DNA of 64,000 bases from Humulus lupulus (taxonomy: Eukaryota; Streptophyta; Magnoliopsida; Rosales; Cannabaceae): contig NC_084802.1 of NCBI RefSeq assembly GCF_963169125.1, positions 34,541,607 through 34,605,606 on the forward strand, given 5' to 3'. Below the pieces are notes generated by a model that saw nothing but the letters and a program-made list of their open reading frames with translations, did no database searches and was not told where the DNA came from. Shown one piece after another: positions 21,310 through 32,643 of the stretch. Numbering within the stretch: the stretch's first letter is position 1; every line of letters starts with the position of its first letter. The translations under genes were made by a program, and so were the position numbers.

Positions 21310-22461
21310 AAGGGGATCCTTGTCCCCATCCACAACGATGAGGTGTCTAGTGTGCTGAATTTTTGCCACAATGATGCTTATGGTGGCCACTTCTCTCTGA
21401 AGAAAACCGTTGCAAAAATCTTACAATGCGGCCTTTACTGGCCCACTTTGTTCAAAGACACCAATGATTTTTGTCGTTCTTGTATAAGGTGCCAAAAGTT
21501 AGGTTCCTTATCCCGTTGGCACATGATGCCCTTGAACCCAATTCTTGTTATCGAAATATTTGATTGTTGGGGGATAGAATTTATGGGACCATTTCCACCT
21601 TCTTTTGGCTACCTTTACATTCTTATCGCTATGGATTATGTTTCCAAATGGTTCAAGGCTGTACTATTCTGAACCAACGATAACGCTACAGTTGTCAAAT
21701 TCTTGAAAGAAAATGTGTTATCAAGGTTCGGTACCCCTCGCGCTATCATCAGTGATCAAGGCACTCATTTTTGCAACCGATCCTTTGAGGCTCTTATGCG
21801 CAAGTACGATGTACTTCATAAAGTTGCAAATGCATATCATCCACAGACCAATGGTCAAGCTGAGTTAGCCAATAGGGAGATAAAACACATTCTGGAAAAG
21901 ATAGTAAATCCCGACCGCAAAGATTGGTCTACACGCCTTCTAGACGCTCTTTGGGCATACCGCACTGCTTTAAAATCCCCTCTTGGGATGTCTCCCTATC
22001 GGCTTGTCTTTGGAAAAGCCTTTCATTTACTTGTCGAGCTCGAGCATAAAGCATATTGGGCTATCAAAGCCCTAAACTTTTATCTGAATGCCGCAGGTAT
22101 CAATCGCAAACTTCAGTTGTCCGAAATTGAGGAGTTGAGAAATGATGCATATGACAATTCCAGGATTTATAAAGAAAATTTGAAAATCGCTCATGATAAA
22201 CAAATCCTGCGAAAACACTTTGAGCCAAATTAGAAAGTGCATATGTATGATTCTCGCTTGCACTTGTACCCCGGTAAACTGCGATCACGATGGACTGGTC
22301 CATTTGTCATGAAACAAGTATTTCCCAACGGTTCTGTTGAGGTCGCGGACCCAACCGATGGGAGAATTTTTCGAGTAAATGGCCAAAGACTGAAGCATTA
22401 CATTGAGAGTGTGAGGCGTGTTGAGGAGGTCCTTCTTAAGGACCCAATCTATACACTCTGA
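21310..22461 (+). pseudogene. pol: Element E integrase
   Basis: Integrase in one frame with three breaks (TGA 21307, TGA 21670, TAG 22231). It starts in the zinc-binding domain (CHNDAYGGHFSLKKTVAKIL, then CRSCIRCQK). In the core, the first catalytic position reads WGIEFMGPF, where the family has D, so it is a D-to-E change. The second D (IISDQGTHF) and the catalytic E (GQAELANRE) are intact. The C-terminal part (22237-22461) keeps LHLYPGKLRSRWTGPF. The D-to-E change alone would be expected to disable strand transfer. Confidence 0.92.
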
Positions 22462-23701
22462 AGTTTTGAATGGTTTGCGTGTTTGTTCTTTTTATTTTTT
22501 TTATCTTAATTTTTATTTTTCTGTCTTTCTTTTATTTTTGTATGTTTTCGTTTTTGTATTCTGTTTGTTTTGGGGTATTGTTACCAGGCTATTTTCGCTC
22601 TCGACTCATGGACATGATCATCATCCAGGTGTTCTCTCTCCTTGCCTTTTTCATTGATTATTCATTTTGACATTGAGGACACTGTCTGATTTTTGGTTGG
22701 GGGTGGTGAGCATGCATTAGCTTTCATTTGGAAAATCTTATTGTTGTGTCTTTAGCATTCATTTGGAAAACATTATTGTCTTGTTGAATTTTTAAGTCAA
22801 ATTTTCTCAAAATTATCCAAGCATGAGTATAATTTGTTGGTTTGGGTCAGTTCTTACTATGTTTATCTATTAAGAAGTGATTTTCAGAGTTCTTTTGTGC
22901 ACTTTCCAAACATGTGATAAATTGGTTGTTAACACAAATAGTTGAGAGAAATTTCAAGTTTAAAGTTTTTCATTTCTTGGTGAGTTGTGAGAGTTGAGAA
23001 AACAACTTTTTGAACTTTTATTGATCATTTGAGTTGGTAAAGTCACATCTTTGGAATTTAAAACATGACATTTACTAGAGGGATGTTTTTCATATAAGAA
23101 TGAGTCTTTGTAATAATTTTTAAATTTATGTTCAATAGATTTTGTTTGTAATTTCCTTTCATTTTTGTGTTGTCTCTTGTCAAAAAAACAAAATTAAAAA
23201 AAAAAGGAAAATAATGATAAAAAAAAAAGAAGAAAACTAAAGAAAAAGAAAAAAAAATAATAGATAAATGAAAAAAAAAAAGAGAACAAGAGCAACACTT
23301 TCTTATATTATTTTGTTGTTGTTGAAAAAAATATATATTTCTATTATTATTATTATTTTGTGTAATTGTATTAAAAAAATAATTTTATTATCATTATAGT
23401 CCATTTTCTTATCATTTTTAGTTAGTTGTCATTCTGAGTTTTCTCATGTAAATCTCAAAGGTTGTTTGTCATTTTAATTCCAATAAGTTGATTTGTCTAT
23501 CTTGTGATCAATACTTGTTCAAATTGTTTGTTCTAAAAAGTTTATCTTTTCTCATTTGAGCATAAACTGTTACATTTCCAACTCCAAGAGTGTAATCCTT
23601 CCCATACAAATATTTTCAATGCCCGTGAGGAATTTGGAGTTGAGACCTTTATACTTTTGAGATTTTTCGATACTATTTGTGTTATGACTTGTGATAAAAA
23701 G
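22462..23701 (+). other. Element E 3' untranslated region, first part
   Basis: AT-rich, no coding frame with support. A conserved Athila-type segment GACATTGAGGACACTGTCTG followed by a TTGGTTGGGGGTGG purine-rich stretch is at about 22670-22710, an internal second copy of a polypurine-like tract. The rest is A-rich and T-rich runs (23188-23290). Confidence 0.55.
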
Positions 23702-25961
23702 TGTAACGCCCTGGATAGCCAAGACCGTTACACTGTGTGTTTATAAAGTGCCAGACTTGCTAATCAAGTCATTTAATTAAAATCGTGTTGCAGAAGCTAC
23801 AAAGGAACTAGGGTTAAAAGCGTTTCGGTCTCAAAAGCCACATTTTTCATTAAGAAACATTTTCTGGTTACACGGGATCCCAAAAAATACAAGTTTTAAG
23901 ATCGTTTTTAGAAGTTGTAAGACTCAGATACATTAACCAGCCATACTAAGGCAAAATAAGCAGTTAGGTAGTCCCTGTCCTGGTCCACTCCTCGATCGTG
24001 GTGATCGAACAGCTGGCTATGTACATTTCACCTTGGAGCTCTCCACCTCAGACTTGGTCCAGCTTGCCCTTGCCTTTACCTGCACCACGTAGCACCCGTG
24101 AGCCAAGGCCCAGCAAGAAAACACAGTATCAACAGAGCATAAGCAATTATCAGACAAGTCAATATCTCACGTTGCATCACATAGCCTCAGTCAAATAACC
24201 ATTCAGTATAGTCAAGTATTCCCCATACTAGGCATATCAACTCATAACATGTACAGTTTATAAACGATAACTAGGGCTAGCGCTCACAGGCTGCTCCCTC
24301 TGTTATCCCAGTGTTCATGGCTCCCAGTGGCCAAATCGCGCTCTGTGCGCTAATAGTATGTACGACACCCTTAGGCCGCTTTTACATGTCCCATGGCGTA
24401 ATACCAACATTGACACGATACAATTCTCGGGAGCACTTAGTCCCATCACAAACATATAACCGGGTGCAGTTTTCTTACCTTTAGCTTTCAAATGAATTAG
24501 TTACGGGCGATATTCCTTGAGCGCGATCCGATCCTCAAGCCTTAGCTTAACACCTAGTCACAACCATGATAAAGAATACCATTAACAATCTTAAATGAGG
24601 TCCCAAGCCAAGTTCTAGTACCCGGAACATTGAACTTCACCAAATATGGTAAAAGACTCAACCCCGAGCACCTTAGGTTAAATTCCCAAGCCTAAAATTT
24701 CAAAATCCCAAAATCCCTTAAGCGCCGAGGAATAGGCCACCCATGCCGTGGCATGGCCCCCAAACAGAACCTCCAAAGGCTCAAAAACAGGTAAGGGCCG
24801 CGGCATTGCTTGGGCCATGCCGCAGCCCGCCCTTCTTCTTCAGCATGCAACATCTTCGAAGGGTCGCGGCTCACCAAGAACCATGCCGCGGCCCGACCCT
24901 TCGAACCCAGAAAAAACCACCATTTTCAAACTCTAAACCTCACCTTAAACCATCCCAAAGCCCCCAACTCAAAACCAATTAATAATAACAACATTAGAAT
25001 GATTTAGACAACACAATCCAACCAAAAATCCAGCCTAAGACTCATCAAAACCCCAATTCCAACTTCTGAAATTTCAACCCATAGAACTCAAAACCAGCCA
25101 TGAAAACTCTCAAATTCAACCATCAAACTGTAAATTAAACCTTACCTCAGCTGTAGAATCGATTCTCCAAGAGTCCCCTGACCTATCTTCAAAGTTTCAA
25201 GCCTCAATCCCACCTTAAATTCCAAAACCACAGATATTTAAAACTCAGCCATTTTCTTTAAATTCCTAACCTTAGAAACGAAAAATCAGAACTTACCTTA
25301 GCTCTATCTCAGACCTTGATCAGTTCCTGAGCTAACCCTTCAGATTATTCCCTTCAATTCCCCAAGACACAGCTTAAATCCAGAAATTCCCTCTCAAGTT
25401 TCAGTAGTTTTCCCTTGCTAAGAGAGAGAAGGAAGAGAAATAGAGATAGGGTCGGTTTACACTTTTCTATCTAGTATTTTCCTAAGTCTTCCAAGTATAC
25501 CCTTAGATTACTAGACTAATCCCAAAGCTCGGGGTGCCGGAAACGTCCCCGAGGCCAAAACGGTAAAATCCGCCAATAATCCCGCCTAGACATCCTAACC
25601 TTAGATATATCTCCAATTATTTATTTTTATCACCCGATAGTCTAAATCACTACCCGATACCTAAAATACCCCTGACTTGTCCAAAGTCAATTATAATGCC
25701 CCGTTGTGACTTTTCCTGCTATCTAGCCCTAGGATCGCCTCGAGTCGCCGGCTGCAGAATTATCCACATCATAATGTGGTTCTCACATATATCTCAAACA
25801 TATATATCATATCATCATATAATATCACTAATTATCATAAACACACTATTAATCATACATTTACGCATTTAAATCAATAACATTCATTCTAATCCCAGTT
25901 ATGCCCTCCCGGCACACCAATCAAGGCCCTTGAGCCTTAATAGCTAATTTGGGTCGTTACA
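23702..25961 (-). mobile_element. Solo LTR, B family, in element E 3' region
   Basis: Minus-oriented: the plus strand reads TGTAACGCCCTGG ... GGGTCGTTACA, with target duplication AAAAG at 23697-23701 and 25962-25966. It is 2260 bp with no pol. The intron-like module is present on the minus strand: donor at about 24474-24480 (plus CTTACCT) and acceptor at about 24080-24084, with the GCCCAGCAAGAAAA block at 24110. The GC-rich palindrome cluster is at 24740-24900. Frames in it are not conserved. Confidence 0.95.
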
Positions 25962-25966
25962 AAAAG

Positions 25967-26157
25967 AATATGGTTTGGGGCACACACACACAAGTCTGAA
26001 ATCGCAACTAAAGTAGCTTAGATAGTAATTTCTGACTTCTTGTTGATACTTTGAAAATGCTTAGATGATTTTGCTTGGTTTGACTTGATTATTCAACTTG
26101 ATAATTTTATTTTTCGCTTGAATTGCTAGGGACTAGCAATAAGTTGGTTGGGGGTTG
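25967..26157 (+). other. Element E 3' region, second part, with polypurine tract
   Basis: Resumes element E after the nested LTR. It ends AAGTTGGTTGGGGGTTG immediately before the 3' LTR, serving as the plus-strand primer (polypurine tract, about 26146-26157). Confidence 0.7.
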
Positions 26158-27889
26158 TGATTAGTGTCCAAAAATACACATTTATTGATTTTACTAGTCA
26201 AAATAAATTAAGTTTTAATTAATATTTTCATCGAATTAATATGATTAAAATTATAAATGAAAATATTTGATTTTTATTTACTTTGTTTTATTTTGTAGGA
26301 TTCAATTGGTATTTTTGGCACTTGGAAAGAAAGAAACAAAAATTGAAGAAAGAAACAAAATGGTAATATTTTTTAAAGAAGAAAGTGGCCCAATTGGAAA
26401 GAGAAGCCCAGTCCGCCTGGTTTCCTCTCTCCCCAGCGCCAGGAGGCGTGCTTCAGCCAGCGCCACGCGTCCTCCTGCCAGCCAACCAGCCAGCCTGCTC
26501 TCCTTCAGCCCAATGTCACTTCCAGCGGCCCAAACACCTTTCAGCAGCTCTATCCAATCCAGTTGAAGCCCAGCCGAGCATCTGAAGCTTCCCCCAAGGA
26601 TCCCAATGACCCACACCTTGCCTCCCTCACTCCAGCGGCCCAGCCTAGGCCCAAATGCAGGAGCTTTAGCTCCCAGCTCCAGCAGGCTAGCGTAGCCCTC
26701 CAAGCCCAATTCGAAGCCTTTGACCCGCGTCAGCCTCAGCAGCCCAACTTTGACCCAACCAGCCGCGCCACGTGTCTTCTTCCCATTGGTTGTGCCTGGT
26801 CAAAGCCAACTTCTGCCACCAGCCTCCTTCAACCCATATTTTGTGGGTGTTGGGCCTTGCAAAATTGTCATTTTGAGCTTTAAAGCTCATCTTTTTTTGG
26901 TGTTTTTGAAAAAGAGCATATTGACCATGCCCCAAAATAACTAGGTTAATATTTATAATAAGATTTGATTTTTCAAAATCATATTTTATTATTAATATTT
27001 CAGATTTATTTTGTAAACCCCAATTGTTGTTTAATTTCTTTTTAGTCATTTTCTCCCTTTATACATAGGGACTCTTTCTTCACAATTAGTATGTAATTTT
27101 TAGAGTAAAGAAACTATAGCAAAATTTCTACTCACTTTCTTCTTAGAATTTTGTGAGAATCATGAGCATAATGGCCTAATCTTCCTAGGAAGGTTGGGGA
27201 TGATTCCATATGCTAGTGATGTTATTTTGCTACTTTGATTTACTATGTTCTTAATGTAATATATTTGAGTTATTTATGTTCTTTCATCTCCATCTATATT
27301 TTGTTATCTTTATTTACTTATGCTAATAGTATATAGGATTAGTCATGCTCTTTCTATGTGCTTCTAATTAGTAAAAGTAATATTGATACATAATTTTATG
27401 TCTAATCTTCTATTGCATTATTGCCCTTGGGTATTTTGTCATTTTACATTTTTCATAAGATTAACATTGTGCTTTTAAAGTAAAGAACTTTATAACTCAA
27501 ATGAACTTTTGTTAGAAAAGAATATGGACTTTAATGTTATATTTTCCAAGTAAATGTTGGGATGTGAACTATTTACTTGTGTATTTTTGTAAGTCAAGTA
27601 ATCAAGTAACTAAACAAGCATATAGATGATTCTTGAAACCTTTCTATTTCTCAAACTCTTGATTACATCTTACCTTTATTTCACTTATCTCATTTTATTA
27701 CTTTATCAAAAAGACAATACCGAAATCTCAAACCTCTTTTCATTTCCATTTTTTTGTATCTATTTCTTGTTACTAATTTTTGTGTTATTTTCTACTAATC
27801 TTTTGATTTTAGGTTACCTCCTTGTGGATTGATGGCCCAATTATACTACAACCACCACTTAGTGGTTGTCACGATTTGGGCATTAAACA
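26158..27889 (+). repeat. 3' LTR of element E
   Basis: It starts TGATTAGTGTCC and ends GCATTAAACA; 1732 bp against 1752 bp for the 5' LTR. Most of its length is nearly identical to the 5' copy, but the first 90 bp are clearly more diverged, and a short stretch (GGCCGTCACATCGCCAGC-like, 16148 in the 5' LTR) is missing. The TATA box is altered at 27060-27067. Confidence 0.95.
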
Positions 27890-28088
27890 CATGGATGATT
27901 CCAGCAAAGGCAGCAGCTCCGCGTCCTGGTGCAGTAGGCCCAGCGGTTTGCTGCCCGACACCAGATGGGTTCCTAGGCAGCAAATCACCTCGCTGCCCAT
28001 TCAAATTGCTCATCGACGGGGCTTGGTGAGAGACTTTAGCCTCGGGCTCTGGAGGCTCTTGGCTTGACCTTCTGGTTGAGACTACCAT
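27890..28088 (-). pseudogene. gag: Element C gag, N-terminus
   Basis: Minus-strand start of the Tat-like gag, beginning at the ATG whose complement ends at 28088. It is short, with S/T/R-rich and P/E-rich segments (VVSTRRSSQEPPEPE), then glycine/proline-rich text, and is cut by element E at the CATGG duplication. The open frame runs a little into the E LTR (27846), which is not part of the gene. Confidence 0.7.
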
Positions 28089-28125
28089 CCTTGTAGCAAT
28101 GGAATCCGAATGTGATTGTCGTGGG

Positions 28126-28143
28126 CTCTCAATGAAAGCACCA
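28126..28143 (-). other. Putative primer binding region of element C
   Basis: On the minus strand, TGGTGCTTTCATTGAGAG follows the LTR end by three bases. The position fits a primer binding site. I cannot assign the tRNA with certainty. Confidence 0.5.
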
Positions 28144-28146
28144 AAA

Positions 28147-28885
28147 TGTTGACTAACTTTTTTGTCAACTAACGCATAGATAAATTAATTAATTAAAGAG
28201 CATTCAGTTAGACAATCAATGAACCACAAATTATCCAAAAACCTTATAACTATGAGCAATAAATGACAAAGAACACCAAAATTATCGAGGTTCAGCCCCA
28301 AGAAATGGTAATGACCTACTTCTTCTTAGATTTGTATTGAGCTTAAGGGTTTACATAGGATAACCAGTGAATACAGGTAGATTTTCTAGGTGTTAAAGAG
28401 AATACAGAATGGAAGAATCGCTGCTAAGTATCAAACCAAGCTCCGTGGTATGTTTCTGGTGCTGGTCGGTAGGCTATTTTTCGTGAACCCCCTCCACCGT
28501 GGTGGAGAGTTAGTATTTATACTGTCCCCCTTGCCCGAAGGTTGCGCCTGGGCATAACTGATGCGGAAATATCCCTACATTCTCGCAAGTGGTTGTTGTC
28601 CTATTCCTCAAGAGCCTTGACCGAGTCTTTAGGGTTGTTAGGCACTCTTTGCGGGTGGTTGGGCAATTCCTGCGAACTGTTAACGGTGAGTGTAATTGCA
28701 GTTTTCTGACCAGGTTTATCTGCCTGTCATTCCGAGTAGCCAAGCTGCTAATGATAGTATGTCGAGCAGTAACTTGTTGCATACCCCACAGGTATACACC
28801 GACCAACCTGCCGAGGGATCTGCGCAGTCTACTCCATGTGTCCAAGCTTGATGTCACATCAGATATGTCAATTTTTGGGATAACA
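28147..28885 (-). repeat. 5' LTR of element C (Tat-like)
   Basis: On the minus strand it starts TGTTATCCCAAAAATTG and ends GTTAGTCAACA, 739 bp, TG...CA. A TATA box (TATAAATA on the minus strand) is at 28514-28521. The gag start and a primer-site-like segment are directly inside. The flanking 5 bp on the right are ACTTT; the partner lies beyond the left edge of the window. The reading frame 28589-28894 on the plus strand is antisense to it and has no support. Confidence 0.83.
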
Positions 28886-30026
28886 ACTTTATAATATAAT
28901 ATTTTAGATTAAATAAATGTGACACAGAGTGTCACATGTTGTAACATACAAATGAGAGTTACAACATTCGTATAGTGTGTAATACAAATGTGTAACATAC
29001 TTGAGAGTTACAATTTCAGTAACAATTTTGTAACTCCCAAATATTGCCCATTATTGTGTAGATTTGTTGTTACACAATTTTGATTTGAATTTCTCAAAGC
29101 CATAAGCGATATGGTTGTTAGAGATGTGATTTTAACTCTTATAATGTGTATGGAAGTTACAAAATCAAGTGGGAATGAATTTGGAACGTTTTAGAAAAGT
29201 TTGGAAAATTGTAGCTGAAAACAAGTGGTGGCCGCGGCCAGTGCTTCTCCTAGGCCACTGCTTGGGGGATAGAAGCTAGTGGCCGCGGCTAGGCTTATCC
29301 CAGGTCACGGTGAGAGAGGCAGACAACCTTTTCCAAATTTTAGTTTTATCCAATTTTGAATGTTTCCAACAACCAAGTAACTACCAAATCTCTATTTTAA
29401 TTCCATAAAACATCCAATTAAAAATTGGTAACAACCATGAGGATTGGTGGAATTTAAAATTCAAAGGGTGTCTCTAAACTCTATAAATAGGAGCTTATTG
29501 CTCACTTGTAAGACACAATTTTTCTATCTGCTAGAGCACTTGGCTAGAAAACGCCTACAAGCTTGATAATTCCACAGAGCTATTTCCAAATTGTGCGAGT
29601 TCTCTTAGTGCTTGTGTTAGGGGGAAATAAGTTTTTGGACAAAGGTTTCAATCCTTGCTCAAGTTGATGATCTTCAATGCTCTTCACTTTGGTGGTGTGA
29701 GTGAGACTGTTCTTTTGTTCTTGTTGTTTCTTTTATACAATTATTTTTCATCTTACTCTTCTTTTTCTATTTACTTGTATTTATTGTTTAGAGTTGTAAT
29801 CTTTTATTTCCTTTGCTTCAAACAATATTACTTTATTTGTAACTTTTTGTTTAGAATTGTATTCTTTTATTCTCTTCTTCAACTTCTTCTCTTATTCTAT
29901 TTGTAATTTTCATTCATAGAGTTGTAATCTTATTTAATCAATCCTTGTTTATTTGTACTATTTTGCTTAGAGCCGTAAGGGTTTTTTTTTACCATTCCTG
30001 TTGAGGCAATTTACATTTTTCTAACA
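28886..30026 (+). repeat. Probable LTR or LTR-like segment of an unidentified element (J)
   Basis: It has LTR-like anatomy: a GTGACACAGAGTGTCAC hairpin at 28919-28935, a GGCCGCGGCC-type patch (29230-29300), a CTATAAATAGG TATA box at 29482, T-rich downstream sequence, and a possible TTTTTCTAACA terminus at 30026. I found no matching target duplication and no second copy in the window, so the limits and class are tentative. Element C lies against its left side. Confidence 0.4.
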
Positions 30027-31020
30027 TAACCTTCATTCAGTTGGCTATGTTTTGCAAGATGATGATGACACTCTTAAGTCTAGGGCAACTCCACCCACAT
30101 GCCATTCTAAAATCTAAAAATGCTATTTTTAAACATGAACTCATAACAAAGACATCTCATTTACATAAAGGTTTTCATATTGGTTTCATTAGCTTAAAAT
30201 TGTTGTGAAAGAATTGAAAGATAACAAGTTATTAGGTCCATTTAAATTCTAATTAGACTAAGAAAAGAGATAAATATATATATATAAAGGTATATAGAAT
30301 ATAATAAAATAAATATGACATGAACTTTAAAGAGAGCTTTTTCCACGAAGCTTATAATATGGAAAGTTTTAGCATCAAAAAAAGTCTTTCACTTTGCTTA
30401 TGGATTAGTTGTACGCATTTTTAAAGTGAATGAGAAACTTGTTTGGATAGAAAAGTATCTTCCATAATTATTATCAATGAATTATTCATTGATAAAAGAC
30501 AATCTTCCACATTGATTTTAAATTAACATTAAAATTTCGACGTCATCACTTTTGAAATGCCGTAAAAATATATTACTACGATGTTATTATTCGGAAACTG
30601 ATGCTCTTACAAGTGAGTGTGGAGGAGTATTTATAATCCCTTTCCACTAAGACGACAATAAAGAAAAATTACATACACCCTTCCCTAGACTGAGGGAATC
30701 TCTGTCACTCCAAACTCTTTTTTTTATTATTACTATTATTACATACTAATACAAAGGGACGCAGAGTTGTCTTTTCAAACAGCAAGGAATCTTTGTTGTC
30801 TTCAGGAATAACTGGAAACATCAGGGAATCTCTGGTGTCCTCAGGAACTCTGCAAACTTCAATGTATTTTTTTTCTGGAACACGCTTATTACCTAGGCGA
30901 ATCTGGTCAGCATAGCTAGGTGTATCTTATGGGCGAATCTTCTTAGAGGTCACATGGGTTTATTTTTATTTGATGTCTCCTTCACCTTCCTTCTAGAGAG
31001 AAAACCCAAACTTAACGGCT
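30027..31020 (+). other. AT-rich segment upstream of pararetrovirus fragment
   Basis: No coding frame. A TATTTATAA TATA-like site at 30631, about 390 bp upstream of the viral frame, and the GGGAATCTCTGTC / GGGAATCTCTGGTGTC repeats (30695, 30822) may belong to the viral intergenic region. Nothing else was recognised. Confidence 0.35.
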
Positions 31021-32172
31021 ATGTCTTTGATTCCTCAAAATCCTAGCTCCTCTTCAAATCAGCTCTCAATGTTTTCTACTCCAGTCTCTATGGCCTCCTT
31101 TAGGTCTCCTTCACTCAAAAGGTCTTCAACCAATAAACTTGCCTACATGTATGAACTCTCTTACATCTCTGATGATGATAAGATTATCCCCTTCGATCTA
31201 CCTCTCATAAATCATTACCATGCCTTCTCCAAACCACAAAGCATATTCACTCGATCCATAAAAACCCTTATCCATCAACAACCAAAGGCAGTCAAAGAAT
31301 ACATCCAATCAACAAAGTTTGACCAATGTAACCTATCTGCTACTGAACAAGAACAACTAGTTACATTATAGATTCCACCAGAATTCCCTAAGCAATGGAT
31401 ACACCAAGGGATGACACGCATCCATTTTGGGGCCATTTGACTCGCCCTCACCCATCATGGACGAAAATCCTTACCTGTTTGTGCTAGGATCACTTTGTTG
31501 GATACAAGAATGTGAAGGTTTCAACATGCATCCATCAGTACTTGTGAAACGACGCTTAATACAAGTACGGTACTTGTCACATTCTACCCAAAATTTTGCA
31601 TGTCTTTGAAAGATAAAAAAATTCTCGATGCTATAAAAGTTCAGCTACAAATCGTGGGTTTAGACCAAGATCCAAAATCCATCGGTGCTACACTACACTA
31701 TCAAATGGCTTATAGAGTCCAAAACCATGACATTGACATATCACTTCTGAGAAGCTCAGACGTACTGATGATTAATGTTGATACAAATCAACAGCAAAGC
31801 TGCACCCACATACCAAGACAAATCACTACTAAAGAGCTGTAAAAAACCCTTCCGACCTCATGGATTACTAATTATGAAAGGATCCACAAACCACCTCCTA
31901 CAATCCATTCAGTAGATCTAGCGTACTCCACAAATAAATATGGATCTATTGAAATCAACTTTCAAAAGAAGGAAGATACACCTAAGATATTCTCTACTCA
32001 GTACATGATGTCCTCAATCATACCAACAAATACAGAAATCACCTCATTCGAGAAAAATGGAGTCCCCATATATGCCTACAAGTCATCCTCAAGGCATATT
32101 TATTGGGAAATATGCAACAACCCAGATTGCATTAAAATGGAAGAACCAGAAAGAATCTCCAAGAAGGGTTAG
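31021..32172 (+). pseudogene. Endogenous caulimovirid (Florendovirus-like) movement-protein domain fragment
   Basis: Degenerate viral coding region read in a single frame from the ATG at 31021 to a TAG at 32170-32172. It is interrupted by in-frame stops at 31369, 31438, 31513 and 31840, with no obvious frameshift. The text matches what I know of the N-terminal polyprotein part of Florendovirus-like endogenous pararetroviruses, whose movement protein belongs to the 30K superfamily and moves virus between cells. Short landmarks are YELSYISDDDK near the start and QVQLQIVGLDQ-like text in the middle. Only this domain is present: no coat protein, protease or RT follows, and the next sequence is unrelated. 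The copy is a genomic fossil and non-functional. Identification is from memory of the family. Confidence 0.72.
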
Positions 32173-32500
32173 AAACTGAACTGGTAGTTCCGCGTGCATT
32201 ACTACGTTGATTTCCATGTGTAGTCGACTTAGTAACTAATTTTTGTAGTAATGCTAAAACAAAAAGTTAGAAAATTCTTGAGTTTTGAATTAAAGAAAAT
32301 TAATATTATATATAAATTATTCAATATTCAAGAGAAAATTGGTGATTAAATTTTGTTCATTTTGTCTTTGCTGACAATTTATGTTAACCAGATTATACCA
32401 AGAGTGATTCTAAAGTATGACTCGAAAACAAAACAAAAATAACAATTGTGAAAACAAACAAAAATAACGGTAGTAAAATATTTAGTCAATATTTTTTAAA
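32173..32500 (+). other. AT-rich spacer
   Basis: No gene, RNA or repeat recognised. It lies between the viral fragment and the D-type LTR. Confidence 0.5.
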
Positions 32501-32643
32501 TGTTGGTTTTATGCTCTTATAAAACCACATTTCTCATGTAATTCATTCATTATCAATGAAGTAATATATTTTTTAAATGTTGGGTTTTATGCTCTTATAA
32601 AACCACATTTTGTATGTAAGTCATTCATTATCAATAAAGTAGT
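32490..32643 (+). repeat. Tandem duplication (two 77-bp units) at D LTR start
   Basis: Both units start ATATTTTTTAAATGTTGG and run through TTATGCTCTTATAAAACCAC to the TCATTCATTATCAAT block. The unit includes flanking DNA, so the duplication happened after the LTR inserted. Confidence 0.85.

Larger units (their letters stand above)
15813..27889 (+). mobile_element. Element E: complete Athila-like LTR retrotransposon, internally deleted
   Basis: Both LTRs (15813-17564 and 26158-27889) are present with TG...CA ends, and the 5-bp target duplication CATGG is found at 15808-15812 and 27890-27894. The primer binding site, gag and integrase match the Athila lineage. Most of RT and all of RNase H are missing, so it is non-autonomous. 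A B-type solo LTR (23702-25961) lies in its 3' non-coding part. It inserted into element C, restoring a continuous gag if removed. Without the nested LTR and its duplicated 5 bp it would be about 9.8 kb. Confidence 0.95.

Noticed and set aside
28510..28894. Overlapping frames on both strands near 28.5-28.9 kb as a host gene
   Set aside because: They lie within the LTR of element C, have no recognised domain, and cross the LTR border.
28886..30026. Confident call of a complete solo LTR
   Set aside because: The 5 bp next to the best TG and CA ends (ATAAA against TAACC) do not match, so limits remain tentative.
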